From Stenocarpella maydis (taxonomy: Eukaryota; Ascomycota; Sordariomycetes; Diaporthales; Diaporthaceae): a stretch of DNA of 59,362 nucleotides. Positions 1 through 11,187 of this stretch are shown piece after piece (position 1 is the stretch's first letter; each line of letters starts with the position of its first letter). The stretch spans positions 1 to 59,362 of the forward strand of contig NQMI01000127.1 in NCBI GenBank assembly GCA_002270565.1. The letters run 5' to 3'. The notes below the pieces were generated by a model that made no database searches, was not told the origin of the DNA, and was given only the letters and a program-made list of their open reading frames with translations. The position numbers and the translations under genes were made by a program.

Positions 1-653
1 TTCCTTCTTCCTCCTTCCCTCCTCCACCGCCATGCCCTTCCCCTCCTCCCACCCCCTCCATCTCGAATCAGAGAAGACGTCCTTCCACCTGTTCTGGAAC
101 GCGCCCCTCTCGTCGGCAGTCCGCTTGAACCTCTCCACGGACTCGACGTCGGCCCGCCTCAGGCTGCCGTACAGGTGCGGGTAGCCCTCGTCGCTGATGC
201 CGCCGGCAGCGGGTTCCCACCGCACGGAGCCCTGGATGCTGGCCAGCCTGATCTTGAGGACCCAGAGGGTGGTGTTCCTGCCGAAGAAGAGGTCTGCCGT
301 GACGGGGAGCTGTGGGGTCTCCTCAGCGCTGTCTCTCTCTCTCTCTCTCGCCTGTGGTTACGTGGGGATGTGGGCTGACGTTTGGGGGAAAGGGAGGCAG
401 AGGGGGGAGGGGAGCCTGGCGGCGGGCCGGGCCGTGGAGAGTGTGTGTCTTGGGAGACTTGCAGCAGGGGAAGGAAATGATGGGCGTGCCGCTACGGAGC
501 ACAGGGCCGACTCACCTGCCACGGCGCGCTCAGGTGGACGAAGCCGTCCTTCCGGTCGAGCTCCGACGGCGGGAACACGTCCGGGATGGGGAATGGCGGC
601 TCCGTGTCTACGATCTTGTAGACATACCTGGGGGCTTCGGACGGCGCCGACAT
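1..653 (-). CDS. DUF952 family protein (3' end beyond window)
   Basis: Two exons are visible. Exon 1 runs from the ATG at 653 down to 516 (46 codons, phase 0, donor GTGAGT). Exon 2 starts at 309 after a CCACAG acceptor and runs off the left edge. The joined protein opens MSAPSEAPRYVYKIVD, then has DGFVHLS, and reads WQ-LPVTADLFFG across the junction. This matches the small DUF952 fold (HLS followed by TADxFF), and the later AGISDEGYPHLYG also fits. DUF952 proteins are short (about 110-130 aa), are widespread in bacteria and fungi, and have no established reaction, so I assign none. The intron carries a (TC)9 run at 332-349 close to the acceptor. Two other in-frame AGs lie nearby; the chosen one gives the best family match. 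The stop codon is not in the window, and the visible C-terminus is a Glu/Lys/Arg-rich tail. Confidence 0.8.
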
Positions 654-1180
654 GTTGGGCGGGCGTGTGGGCGCGTGTGTGTGATGTTAACGAGGCACGC
701 ACGGGGGGGTCAATATTAGGCTGGTGGCTTTATTTTTTTTCTTCTTTTGGTTCGGGTACGGCCGAGCGGGTGGGGAAAAGAGAGAGGGTCAGGGACGGGG
801 GCGGCGTTATCTGATTGAATATGTTCTCTCGCGAAGGCGGGTGGTCCAACTATAACTCCAGGGGCCATAATAAGTTCAGCAACCGTCGATTCGGAACCAT
901 CCGTAGAACCCCGAAACCCTCCACCCCCCGGCCCACCGGCGAGGAAATCTATTCTCTGCCTGTGTAACATAATCGACACTCGAACCGTCGCCTTCACATG
1001 CGAGCGTGACAGATATTGCATCATGTGGTGTCACTAGCTTCCCCCCACCGACGGGACCGGCATCGTCCTTTAGCTCTCTCCGCGGTGCACGCACGTCCTT
1101 GGTCTTCATTCATATACATTATCAACAGTCATTACGTGCTACTGGGATGCCTGAGTGCCGTCCACTCTTGCCCCCCCCCC
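654..1180. other. Intergenic, 5' side of DUF952 gene / 3' side of Nup85
   Basis: This stretch of about 530 bp lies between two minus-strand genes. It should hold the promoter of the DUF952 gene and the 3' UTR of the nucleoporin gene. I see a short T-rich tract near 732-745 and a C-run near 1171-1180. No frame reads like protein. Confidence 0.5.
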
Positions 1181-4100
1181 TCACAACATACCGCCGTCCG
1201 CCTCGGCGAGCCACAGCTTGGCCAGGTCTCTTGTCAGGCCCAGTCTCAGGATCCGCAACACCTGCTCCGCCGATGTTGAGTAGTCCAGTCCCGACCTCCA
1301 GTCCCAACCCCTCCTTGCGTTGCCTTTCGGTGCTGCTGCGTTGCTCTTGCCCGGCGATCCGCCCGCAACCGACCGGTGCAGCTGCGAGGCCAGCATCGAG
1401 CTTCCCGTCAGCACCATGCTTCCCTTCTCTGTTGACTTCTTCATCAGGTCCGCCGGCGTTGAGCCCTTCAGGAGTTTGGGAGCAGACGCGAGCACCAGCT
1501 GGAAGAAGTCCTTGCACGTCTCATAGGCCCTGCTGCCGACGGTCTGCAGGTCCTCGACCGCCTTGAGCAGGACATCAAGCTGCTCGAGTGTGATGAGCGG
1601 CGGAGAGCCCGGGCCGCGCTGGCTGTGGTCCACAAACACCAGCGCCTCGCCGAGCAGGGCTAGCAGGAAGTCCTCGCCCACGATTGCATCGCGCGATGCG
1701 TCGTACAGACCGCCACGAATGTTGTCGTCGGAGGAGGCAATCACCATTGTCAATGCTGCTGCGGCCGACTTCTGCCGCCTTGCAAGAGGCAGCGACTCGT
1801 CGTCGCGGATCTCGTAGAACTTGCGGAGCGTGGCATAGCCGGCAAGCATCTTGCCCAGGAGCTCCGCTGCTTCGAGATCCTGCTTGGCCAGCTTCTCGAG
1901 CGTGGCGTTGCGCTGCCTCAGGAGCTGCCGCAGGTGGTCATCCAGATCTGCGGCTGGAGGATATGCGGCGGATTGGATGAGGGAGTAGGCGATGAGGAAA
2001 TGCATGACATCCCGCACTTTGGCTGGTCGGTGGGACAGTGCGTAGTACCACATTGCCTCTCCGTAGCGAAAGCATGTCTCCTTCAAAAGGTCGCCAAAGT
2101 GCTACGATCGTGTTAACCACCCGTCCGGCGACATCGTTAGCTTGGGGGAAAAGCAAGCTCACCTCTGCCACCTGCTCGGCGAACTGGATCATGCCAAGTT
2201 CGTTGAGTAACCTCCAGACCTTGTCCACCATCTCGGTGGACTCAACATCCATCTCCTCCAAGATGTTCTCGACTAGCTCGCCAACTGTTTCTTCCGACCG
2301 CTGCGGCGAGTCCATCCTACCGAGCACGTGGATTGCCACCTCCCAGCCGTTTCGCGACACGCCCGAGTTGTCCCTGACCGAGGTCAACTCCTTGTAGTTC
2401 GACAGCTCCTGTGCGTACTGGATCAGAGTGTTGTCTTTGACCCCATCCGTCTCGTCCGGGTCGGTGGGGTTGATCCCGAGGACTTCCATATCCTCCATAT
2501 CCAGGTCATCGAAAGCGTAGAGAGCCGATGGCTGGTGCTGCGGCAGCCAGCGTCCGAGAGATGCTATCTCAGCGACCGCTGCAGCCACAGGGAGCGACCA
2601 CGTCCTTAGTAGGGCAATGACTGCCTTGGCGTTATCTTCGAAGACGCAGGCTATGCCAACTTCTACGGGGTTGAGAGAGTTGAAGGCGAAATCAGAGGCC
2701 ACCGCTGCCTGGAAGGAGTGCGCGAGCCGTTCCATGTATCCTTCAAAACCCAATGTCTGCGGGCCCATCCTCAGGGCCTGAGACCTGGACAGGCGGTTGC
2801 TCTTGTTGCTGCGGTTCTCGTCCCACCAACCGAACAAGCCGATAGTAGCCTCGCACCAGTCTTCGGCAGTATCGAGGATCACATCTTGAGTGCCCAACGC
2901 GATCTCAAAGAGGACGTTCAGGTTCTCGTAGATCTCCCAGGGGACTTGGCTTTCCGCCTTCCTGGCTGCTGCGGTCAATGACTGGTAGTCATCCGACATG
3001 CCGTCATCCATGACCATTCTGTTCTTGCCCTCGGCAAAACGCCGCAGTTGATCCAATGCGCCCCGCGCCTTGACACGGAATATCTTCCAGTCGTCATGTG
3101 AGATGTCCCAGTTCCCCTTCTTCCCGGGGCAGAGCTCCAGCATGTTGATGGTGTCCTCGGCCGCATACCGCACGTTGTCAAGTGCGCGGCCAGAGTACTC
3201 CAGTTCGCCCCGGCGATTAGCCTTGACGGATTCCCAGCCTGCGTTTTCCAACAGCGTCTGCGCCTCGGCGACCTGGCCTCGAAGTAGAGCCATGCACACA
3301 GTCGGCCAGAACATCCTATGGCTGGCTGGACATGGTTTGCACTGCAGAACCTCCTGGACCTGGGTGGGGTAGTGGTTGTGGTGCTCGGCGAGCCATCGGA
3401 AGAGAGTCTCCGGGAGAGGCTCTGTCGCCATGCCGTCCTCGCCTGTCCTGGTGTGATGTATTTGGAGGGCAAGAGTCGCAACGAACGTGGCCTTCTCGAA
3501 TGGCGGGGACTGAGGCGCGGGTCCAATCTCAGCGGCATGCTCCTCGGAGTGCAGTGGCATGTTGTCAACGTATTGCTTCCACAGGCCGATGAGCTTCCCC
3601 GAGATGGTGGCCAAGGTCTCGTCCAACCTCTCGTCATCCTCTACTGCCCCCACGCCATCCCTGTACAGCCGGGCGATCAGGCTCTCGGTGTCTAGTATCA
3701 GCTCGGGCGGCTCTGTCATGGCTGCGTAGCTGGACTGGCTGTAGAGGTCTTTCGCGATTGAAGCGATCGTGAATGAGTGCCTCCGCCCGCCCGATCGTTG
3801 TGCTGTGGCCCGGAAGATGCCCTCAGCCTCTCTAAAGACTTTCTCATCAGCCGCCGGCGTCTGTAGCATCATCAGGTCAGACTCGTCCATGAAATCTCCA
3901 TTGTCGCCGCCAGGATCCATGTCGAGCCACATGTCTCCCTCCCCTGCGTCTTCTTGGTCTCCTTCGCCATCAGAGTACCCCTCGAAATCCTCCATGAAGG
4001 CCTTTGCTGAGCGGGTTTGAGCTGGCCTGGCTGGAGCATCAAGCGGCTCCTCACCCTGGTCTTTGTCGGACTCGTCATAGTCATCGGAGTCGTCTCCATA

Positions 4101-4613
4101 GTCCACTTGGAACGAGCCTGCGCTATTCCGGGCTGTCGCAACGTCCTCCTCTTCTTGACCGTCGTCATCCAGTACTTCTTCTCTAAGCCGTGACGGCTTT
4201 CGCGTCGTGCTGGGGCGGGCAGGTCGGCCGGGCGGGGCGTTTGATTTCAGATTCTGTTTGCCGGCGAATAGGTTCTTTGGGGGCGCGGGCGCGAAGGGGT
4301 TGGCCTTGGGAGCGGTCCCTGCAGCAGCGAATGGATTCTTGACCGGGGGGGTCTTGTCGCCCAGGCCGCTCAGGGCGAAGGGGTTCTTGGAGCTGCTAGC
4401 ACCAACAGCCTTCATCAAAGAGCTGCCCATGAAGGAGGCAGAAGGTGCTCCGGCAGGGGTGCTGCTCGCATGCATCGAAGGGGGAGGGGCAGCCGGGGTT
4501 GTGGAGGGCATGCTGCCAAAGTCGAAGAGGCGCTTGCCCTTTGCACCCCGACTGTGGTCGGGGGTGGAGAGCAGGCTGCTCTCGTCGTCGTCATCGGGCA
4601 CTTTAAAAGACAT
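1181..4613 (-). CDS. NUP85: Nucleoporin Nup85 (Y/Nup84 complex scaffold)
   Basis: Exon 1 runs 4613-2163 (817 codons). A 61-bp intron follows (donor GTGAGC, acceptor CGTAG). Exon 2 runs 2101-1181. Phase is 0 and the product is 1123 aa. The ATG at 4613 (MSFKVPDDDDESS) is chosen because the open frame upstream lacks family character. Residues 1-130 are low complexity with four NPFA/NLFA-type repeats. An acidic Asp/Glu-rich stretch follows, then a long alpha-helical body typical of the Nup85 ACE1 fold, ending in helices such as YALSHRPAKVRDVMHFLIAY. In the known complex, Nup85 binds Seh1 and sits in the arm of the Y-shaped scaffold on both faces of the nuclear pore. Yeast Nup85 is 744 aa; the extra length here is mostly the disordered N-terminus, as in other filamentous fungi. 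Assignment rests on overall family resemblance, not catalytic residues. Confidence 0.85.
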
Positions 4614-5348
4614 GTTGAGCCGAGTTGGGCAGGCCGCCAGGTGGACCGGACCAGGCCGTCGGACAAAAAAACCAGCAACCGATTCAGGCGTCTCGGTCTC
4701 AGGCGGCGGGCGGGCTGGTCGGGTGGGGGGCCTTGTGGGCGTCGAATGTATTGCATGCAAGAAGGAGAAGTGGGATGGGATGGATGCTGGATGGGCAACA
4801 CGCCCCGGGACCTCTGCAGCTGGGCGAACGCGACTTTTCCAAAGCTGCCATTCGCGACTGAAGGAAGCTCCTCTGCTGCAGCACGGGCCAAGCAACCCCG
4901 TGTCCCTGCTGTATGGGTACACTGACCTGCACTGTGTGCCACACCAATTCGTCCGTACTTGTACTGTCATTACACAGGCAACTAACGACCGCGGAGCACT
5001 CACGTACCAAGCTATCTTTTCCTCGCTCGCCCACACAAACATTTCGTGCACGTTTGCTGCGTTCACAGCAAGCTCGCCCTGAGAATCAACCATCAGACCA
5101 TAAAAGGGATACGGGTTGTCACATCCCCCATTGTGGGCGATCGTGTTCAAGTCGGACAGTGTACTCTCTACGCCCTCATCACAGCTTGGCCAGACTTGTT
5201 TTCTGGACCAGTCTCGCGTGGTTCGGGGACACGGCAAGCAGTGCAGCAAGTTGCCATACACAGGCTGTCCAGGCTGGGGCACTCGCCCGAGGCTGCCCGC
5301 CAAAGACAAACCAGGAGACCTTCGGATGGCATCATAACTAGCCGTGCT
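4614..5348. other. Intergenic / Nup85 leader with long open frame
   Basis: These 735 bp separate the stop of the amidase from the start of Nup85; both genes are on the minus strand. The frame of Nup85 exon 1 stays open upstream to about 5309. Part of it (about 5000-5200) has a protein-like composition, but it lacks an ATG-supported start and a recognisable domain. I treat the region as promoter and leader. Confidence 0.4.
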
Positions 5349-7202
5349 TTAGAGCGTCTTCCAATCAAACGCCTCTTCCCACGCAGCAGCTGCCTTCAGG
5401 ACTGTCGCATCATCATATCGGCGTCCGACAAGCATGATGCCCGTTGGCAGCTTTACATCACCGCTGTCGGAGGCGGGAACAAATCCGCATGGTAGTGACA
5501 GTGCTGGATGCCCAGTGCCTGTTCTTGTCAGCACCGCTCAGTCGAGATGATGCTGCAGCAACCTCACAAGGTGGACTTACTGTCAAAAGGGCATGTGTTG
5601 TATACGATGCTCGGAACAAGAGCGTTGTCCCGCAATGGGCCCCCTCTCGTGCTGCCGTCTCCAAGATTTGGAGGCGGCGAGGCAACTGTCGGCATCACCA
5701 AGATGTCAAACTTGTTGAGCGCATCATCATAGCTGTCCTGGCCGCAAGTATCTGGTCAGCCGGAGATCCGAGGCGCCCCAGGCGGGGTCCAGAGGAACTC
5801 ACTGCGAGTCCCTTGACCAGGTTCCCAACCCTTCCCTGCAACGCAGCCCCATACTTTTGCTCGCAGTATAGCCACCTGATGTATAGGTTCCGACAGCCAG
5901 GACCCAGAGAGTCAAACTCTCGTTGGCTCAGCCGTTTCGGCGTTATCAGCGCCGCACGATCCGTCAGTGAGAACTGCTTCCTGCCGTCCATATCACCGAA
6001 AATGGCCTGCCGCCCACCGGCGATTGGGAGGCCACAGGTCCAGATCACACTGCCTTTGTGATGCGCGGGAACAGACACTTCCTGCACCTCCGCGCCTAGT
6101 TGCGAGAACTTTTCTGCCGCTGCCCGAACAGAGCCGACAACATTGGCGTCCTGCTGGGGTACCTCGAAGCCCTCCCTCAGGATGCCGACCTTGAGCCCGC
6201 TGAGGGAAGACGCCGAGTCCTTCTGGATGGTATCGAGCACAGCGTCCACAAACAATGTCTTGGGGCTGCCAACCTCGAGGCCGAACGCCGGCTGGCGGTC
6301 ATCCCAACCATCTGATCCGGCAATTGCTTCGAGAAGCCTCGCGCAATCGGGCACTGTTCGCGCCATTGGCCCCGTGTGATCTATATTCGCGTCAAGGCTG
6401 AGGATTCCCGTGTACGGAACGAGACCCCATGTTGGTTTCAAGCCCACGATGCCGCAGCACGCAGCTGGGATTCTGATGCTCCCTCCCTGGTCGCCTCCGA
6501 TTGCCACATCGACGGATCCCGATGCCACAAGGCGTCCTGAGCCGGACGAGGACCCGCCGGCGCTGTAGTAGTCGGCGTATGGGTTGTGAACCTGGCCTGT
6601 GCACGACGATATAGACGTTGGCTCAAGACAGCTGTTCTCGCAAGCTAACCTCTGTATCAATACCTCACGAGACTGGGCTCTGCAGCACTACGCCGTACCA
6701 CGGAAGAGTGTGCTTACCTGATTTTCCCAAGATCAGACCGCCTGCATCCAGGATGCGGGTCACGATGGTAGCATCGTACTCGGGGGTCCACTCAACCGTG
6801 GTTGAGCCATTCGTGCACCGCACGCCTGCCACGGCGGTATTGTCCTTGATAGCCACAGTCTTTCCATCCAGGAGTTTGGTCCTCGGTGAGGCTGCCTTGA
6901 TTAACACCTGGCTTTGGAGTCAGCGATAGCCCACGGTGCTATATCTCTATCGCCTTGCTCACCTTTGTTGCCCAGCCTCCACCGTCAGTATCGTTTGGCT
7001 CTGGAATATGCACCTTCTCCCGCGGATACTCGCTGAGGTCGGGCTTCGGAAACAATAGTTTGTCATCCCCTAGGCTGGCAACAAGACTTTCAAACTCGCT
7101 CGTCATGACACTGTAATCTTCTGCGTGGCCTTTTTCGAGTTTTAGGCCTGCCTGGGCGGCAAGATCCGTGATCTCTTCGACACTGACCTTCGCTGGAGAC
7201 AT
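5349..7202 (-). CDS. Amidase signature family hydrolase
   Basis: Five exons: 7202-6963, 6907-6718, 6644-5803, 5737-5581 and 5518-5349. The introns are 55-73 bp with GTRAGN donors, and all phases agree, giving 532 aa. The enzyme would hydrolyse a carboxamide to acid plus ammonia; the substrate cannot be told. The Ser-cisSer-Lys triad is intact. Lys101 lies in VAIKDN, the cis-Ser at 175/176 in GGSSSGSG, and the nucleophile Ser199 in GGDQGGSIRIPA. Their spacing agrees with fatty-acid amide hydrolase and AmdS-type enzymes. The first 80 residues resemble the AtzG-like helical segment found ahead of many fungal amidases. The junctions restore conserved text, for example NTCPFD-STGHPALSLPCGF. No signal peptide is seen, so it is probably cytosolic. 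Neighbours do not suggest a dedicated pathway. Confidence 0.88.
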
Positions 7203-8784
7203 GATGGACTTGATGGACTCTAACTTCTTGGCTCAAGGGATTACCTGCGGTCTAGGGGTTTTTCTTGTTGTTGTACTCAGCTTGTGCAGGATATTGTAGT
7301 GTGGTAGCAGATGCCTGTGACTCTAAGAAGCCATCCACTCGCCCAAACCTCTTGCATATCTATATTGCACTCACCTCGTCGTCTCCGAGGATCGGCATTG
7401 CCGCTAGAGTCTTATCTCATTGATATTCAGGCGCGGGGTATACTGGACCGGACCGGCAAGCTTAAATAAAAGCTGCAGTTTACTTCACTAACAGGTGACG
7501 TAGTTCGTGTCAGAAATAACCCCAAAGTTGATCTTCACCTTTTCAGTAAAAGGAGGGCCTTTTCATCCCGGTAATGCTTTGCTCGGAATCATATTCTGGT
7601 GGCCGGCGATTTCTGTGAAGAGACCCTGGTTGAAGCCAAGAGCTCTAGACTATTATTTGCGGCATGGTTCTCGATGGAGTAAACTTGAGGGTAAACATTT
7701 GAAACCGCGGTAATTTTAAGTCTCTCCGTTGACCTCCACCACCAGTGTCAGGTCAGGCGGAACATCTGGCTCGAAATTGGACAGATAAGGAAATATGCAA
7801 CTGCGTCGTATTATCTTGTAGGATGAGCAGAACCTAAACAGTACTACCAATCCCCTATTGGAAGCCCCAGTTTCCAACGATGCGCAGTAGGGAGGAACAA
7901 TATGAACCTTTTGACAATGAAGTTCCCTGTGCGGTCCCATGGGTGTTCTTGTAACCCCTTACTATTGTCTATCTTTTCTTTTCACCTCAACCAATGGAAC
8001 TTTGAATCTGATTTCACACTCTCAATAGTAGGCTATTCAAGTGGATGTCAGAGAAGTCCCACTAGGAAGAACACCCTCGGAATACTATGACTTAGTCGCT
8101 TCAATGTTGACTGAGTGTTAGTCACCCCTTCGGTTTCAATCACCCAAGCTTGAAAAGGGCTGGTGACAGCTCGTAACACTATTTCACTGATTACTATCTC
8201 GGCGTTCTGTACACAGGCTCCTTGATGCATTATGAGAAGCACGTCGATGTCGAGTAGCTTGGCTTACCTAGGTAGCCAGCCCCGAGCCAAGACGTTATTA
8301 ATTCCTAGGGTTCATTGGTGAGGCTTCCATTACCTTTGTAACAATCTCACTTGGTTTCAGCTAGAACAGCCTGAGGGTACGGGGGGCCTGAGTTGGGAAT
8401 TTGTTTGGTGCGTTTCCTCTACTGCTGTCTGAGGCGGAAATGAAGTACATTTTGACTAACTTCAAATTTTGGTAGAAAACGAGAGGCTTCCCTTTGAGAT
8501 TGGGTGGCAGAGAAGATCAGATGACGGCAAGGTCCCAGCGACTGGTATTTTTGCCTTCAATGTTGACTACAAAAGTTACTGTTCGGTACCTGGCTGCCAA
8601 AGTTGACCTGTAGCTCTAGCCTCCGACCATCGGTCGCAATCGAGTGTGACTTGTAGCATCCATCAAGCCAGAATTCCGATCTAAAAAAAACAATAAAAAA
8701 AAAAACATAAACCTGATTTTACTGCGCATATCTGATTCTTTCTTCCCGAGGTCTTCTTCTTGTTCTTGTTCTTCTTATTTTTTC
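7203..8784. other. Gene-free 1.6 kb between amidase and GMC genes
   Basis: Only short open stretches occur and none resembles a family. It contains the amidase promoter (next to 7202), the 3' flank of the GMC gene, an A-rich run near 8683-8708, and one copy of the palindrome TACCTAGGTA at 8265-8274. Confidence 0.5.
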
Positions 8785-11187
8785 TTAGTCGCCGCCAACA
8801 CCTTTAATAACGTCGGCTGCCTTTTCTGCGACCGCATACATGGTTTCCTGTGTGTGAGCAGAAGGAATTAGAGGCAAAATACTGGCATCTACAATCCTAA
8901 GTCCCGTGACACCATAGACTCGTAACTGAGGGTCAACAACTCCTCCCAAGTCTTTAGGCATCATTGCCGCTGTACAGCAAGGGTGGGCATTAGCTGGTCT
9001 GTAGAGAGAAGTCCTAATAGCATGCTCTATTTGTTCGTCAGTCGTTACGTTAGCTCCAGGCACGGTCTCGACTGGCCGAAGTGGAGCCAAGGAGGGCGAT
9101 GATAAGAGTCGGCGAGCCATTCTGACACCCGCAATAGCTATTTTCATGTCCAAGGGGTGTGTTAAGGCCTGATAATCCACCAAAGGTGCCCCGAGGGTCG
9201 GATCTGGATTGGTAGAATTGACGAGTACTGTCCCCCGAGAGAACGGCTTGATGATGGTGAACGCACCGCCAGCGGAGCCGCCAAACACGTTCTCAATGAC
9301 GCTGCCGTGCTGCTCAGCTATCATACGAGACAATAACTGGTGCTGACGCTTGTAGCCTGCCTCCAGTATCGGGTTCTGCTTGTACCAATCATCAAGATAT
9401 CGACTGCTGTCATTGTCATTGACATCAAGGAAGTCGTCAATTAAGTCTCCGTAATCACTGGTGAGGTTCTCCAGAGATAAGACGACCCTATTGTTGCCAG
9501 AAGCCCAGGTCAGAGGCCCCGTCCTGTTCGCCATATACTCATCCCAAGATGCGTTGAAAAAGGAGGCGTCATTGTAGAGATTTGGGTTGAGGCTTGGCTC
9601 ATTCAAGACTTGGTGGGTAAACGTCAGATTTCAGTCCGTACTAGTAGCGGAAGAAGCGATCGAGCGTCATAAGAGAGGCGTTAGTTAATGAACTTACGTT
9701 GAAAGGCAAATCCGATATTCGTCGGATGATCCTGAAAGTTTGCACCGACACCGGGGAGATCTGCGATAACATTGATTCCTAGAGGTTCCAGTAAAGCTGC
9801 CGGGCCGATACCGCTAATCTGCAGGATTTTTGTCGTGTGTACCGCTCCCGTGGCAAGTATCACCTCCTTCCCAGAAGGAAAGTATTTGTATTCATTGGAA
9901 GTGCTGTTCACACGAGCCACATTTACCCCCCTGACAGAGGCGCCCGGCTCAGTGACCAGTGTTGCCACGTAATTTCCAACGAGGATGTCCAAATTGGCTC
10001 TTGCGCTGACTGGGTCATAATCTATGATACTGAGCGTTAGTCCGTGACAATCTTGCAGAGTCATTCTCATTCAATAGCCTGTAAAATGTCTGTATGGAGT
10101 TTTGAGTGATGGGTGGAAGTGCTGCATTGGACCGATCATACAACGCACATCAGACATGTCGCCTGAACTTCAGAGGTTCCTCAATACGTATGACATGGAT
10201 CGAAGAGACTCACATGATTGTCGTGCAGAGGACCTGGTAATATTCACAGGGTCGATATCAATTGGTTTCCACGCCATACCGAGATTCTCTCCATTCGTGT
10301 CCCCATCCGTTCGGTACTGGACTCCGATGTCTTTCGTCCAAGCATCAATGAAGTCATCTGACCAAGCATCTCTGGTGTGAGCAGGCCTGCCTTTGCGGCT
10401 ACCATCACAAGATGTCGGAGTCTGGAGACTTACACAAAGCTGGGAATTGCCATTTGGGAAAGCCGGCTTGCATAGGACCCTGGCCATACCCTTCTGGGCT
10501 GACGACGTAGTCATACATCTCAGCCAGCTTGGAATTGGGGTATGTCAAAGTCGACGACTTTTTGAAGTACTCAAACATACTCTCCCAGCCCCAGCCTGGG
10601 TTTCCGAGGGCTTCCCAAGAATCGTAGTCTGTACGGGAGCCCCTTGATAGAGCCACTGCGTTGAGGCTTAGCGTTAGCATCGTTTCATAGTTATGAAGCG
10701 CTGTCCGCAAAGAGATCGACTTGAGGGCAGCCATTGTCCAGGTGGTCACTCACTCCCGTTAACAGTCGACCCACCGCCCACTGTCTTTCCCAGGTAAACA
10801 TTGAACGTTCTATTCCCGAGACCCTTCTGGGGGACTGAGGGAAGCTCGAAGAGGTCTTGTGTGTGAAGAAACCTAGCAAAATAGGGAATTGCAACATCCC
10901 ACCTATCATCGAAATCCCCATATTCAACGACAAGTACCGATACTACAGAATAAGACGCAATTATCAGGCATCATCGATATGAGGTACTGCAGGATGAGTC
11001 GACACATACAGTTTGGATCTTCAGTCAGGCGGTTAGCTACTACAAGCCCAGTAAGGCCTCCTCCTACCACAATGTAGTCATATGTGCGGTTTATGGAGTC
11101 TGAGTCTCGAATTATGGCAGCGCCCGAAAGTCCAGCCAGAACAAGAATGAGGCATATCGGAGAAAACATCCCGGAAAACGGCATCAT
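8785..11187 (-). CDS. Secreted GMC oxidoreductase (AA3-like)
   Basis: Six exons: 11187-11010, 10942-10754, 10655-10434, about 10390-10214, 10021-9698 and 9608-8785, for about 636 aa. The first real ATG is at 11187 with a second at 11184; a longer frame would need GTG. The N-terminus (MMPFSGMFSPICLILVLAG) is a signal peptide. The FAD-binding GGGLTG follows TYDYIVV at about residues 42-47, and junctions restore EDPN-LSVLVVEYG and GGGSTVNG-MALSRGSR. The C-terminus has the catalytic His in NAHPCCTAAMMP and a second His in SAHTQETMYAVAEKAAD. The family oxidises alcohols or sugars using oxygen or quinones; the substrate is unknown. The junction between exons 3 and 4 is uncertain: either a 43-bp intron with an AAG acceptor or a 49-bp intron with a GTGTAA donor. 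The 192-bp intron 4 is unusually long, but its removal gives SSARQS-YYDPVSARANL, as in homologues. Confidence 0.87.

Noticed and set aside
1938..5309. Nup85 starting at 5309 with a 232-residue extension
   Set aside because: The extension is mostly low-complexity leader translation. MSFKVPDDDDESS at 4613 looks like the natural start.
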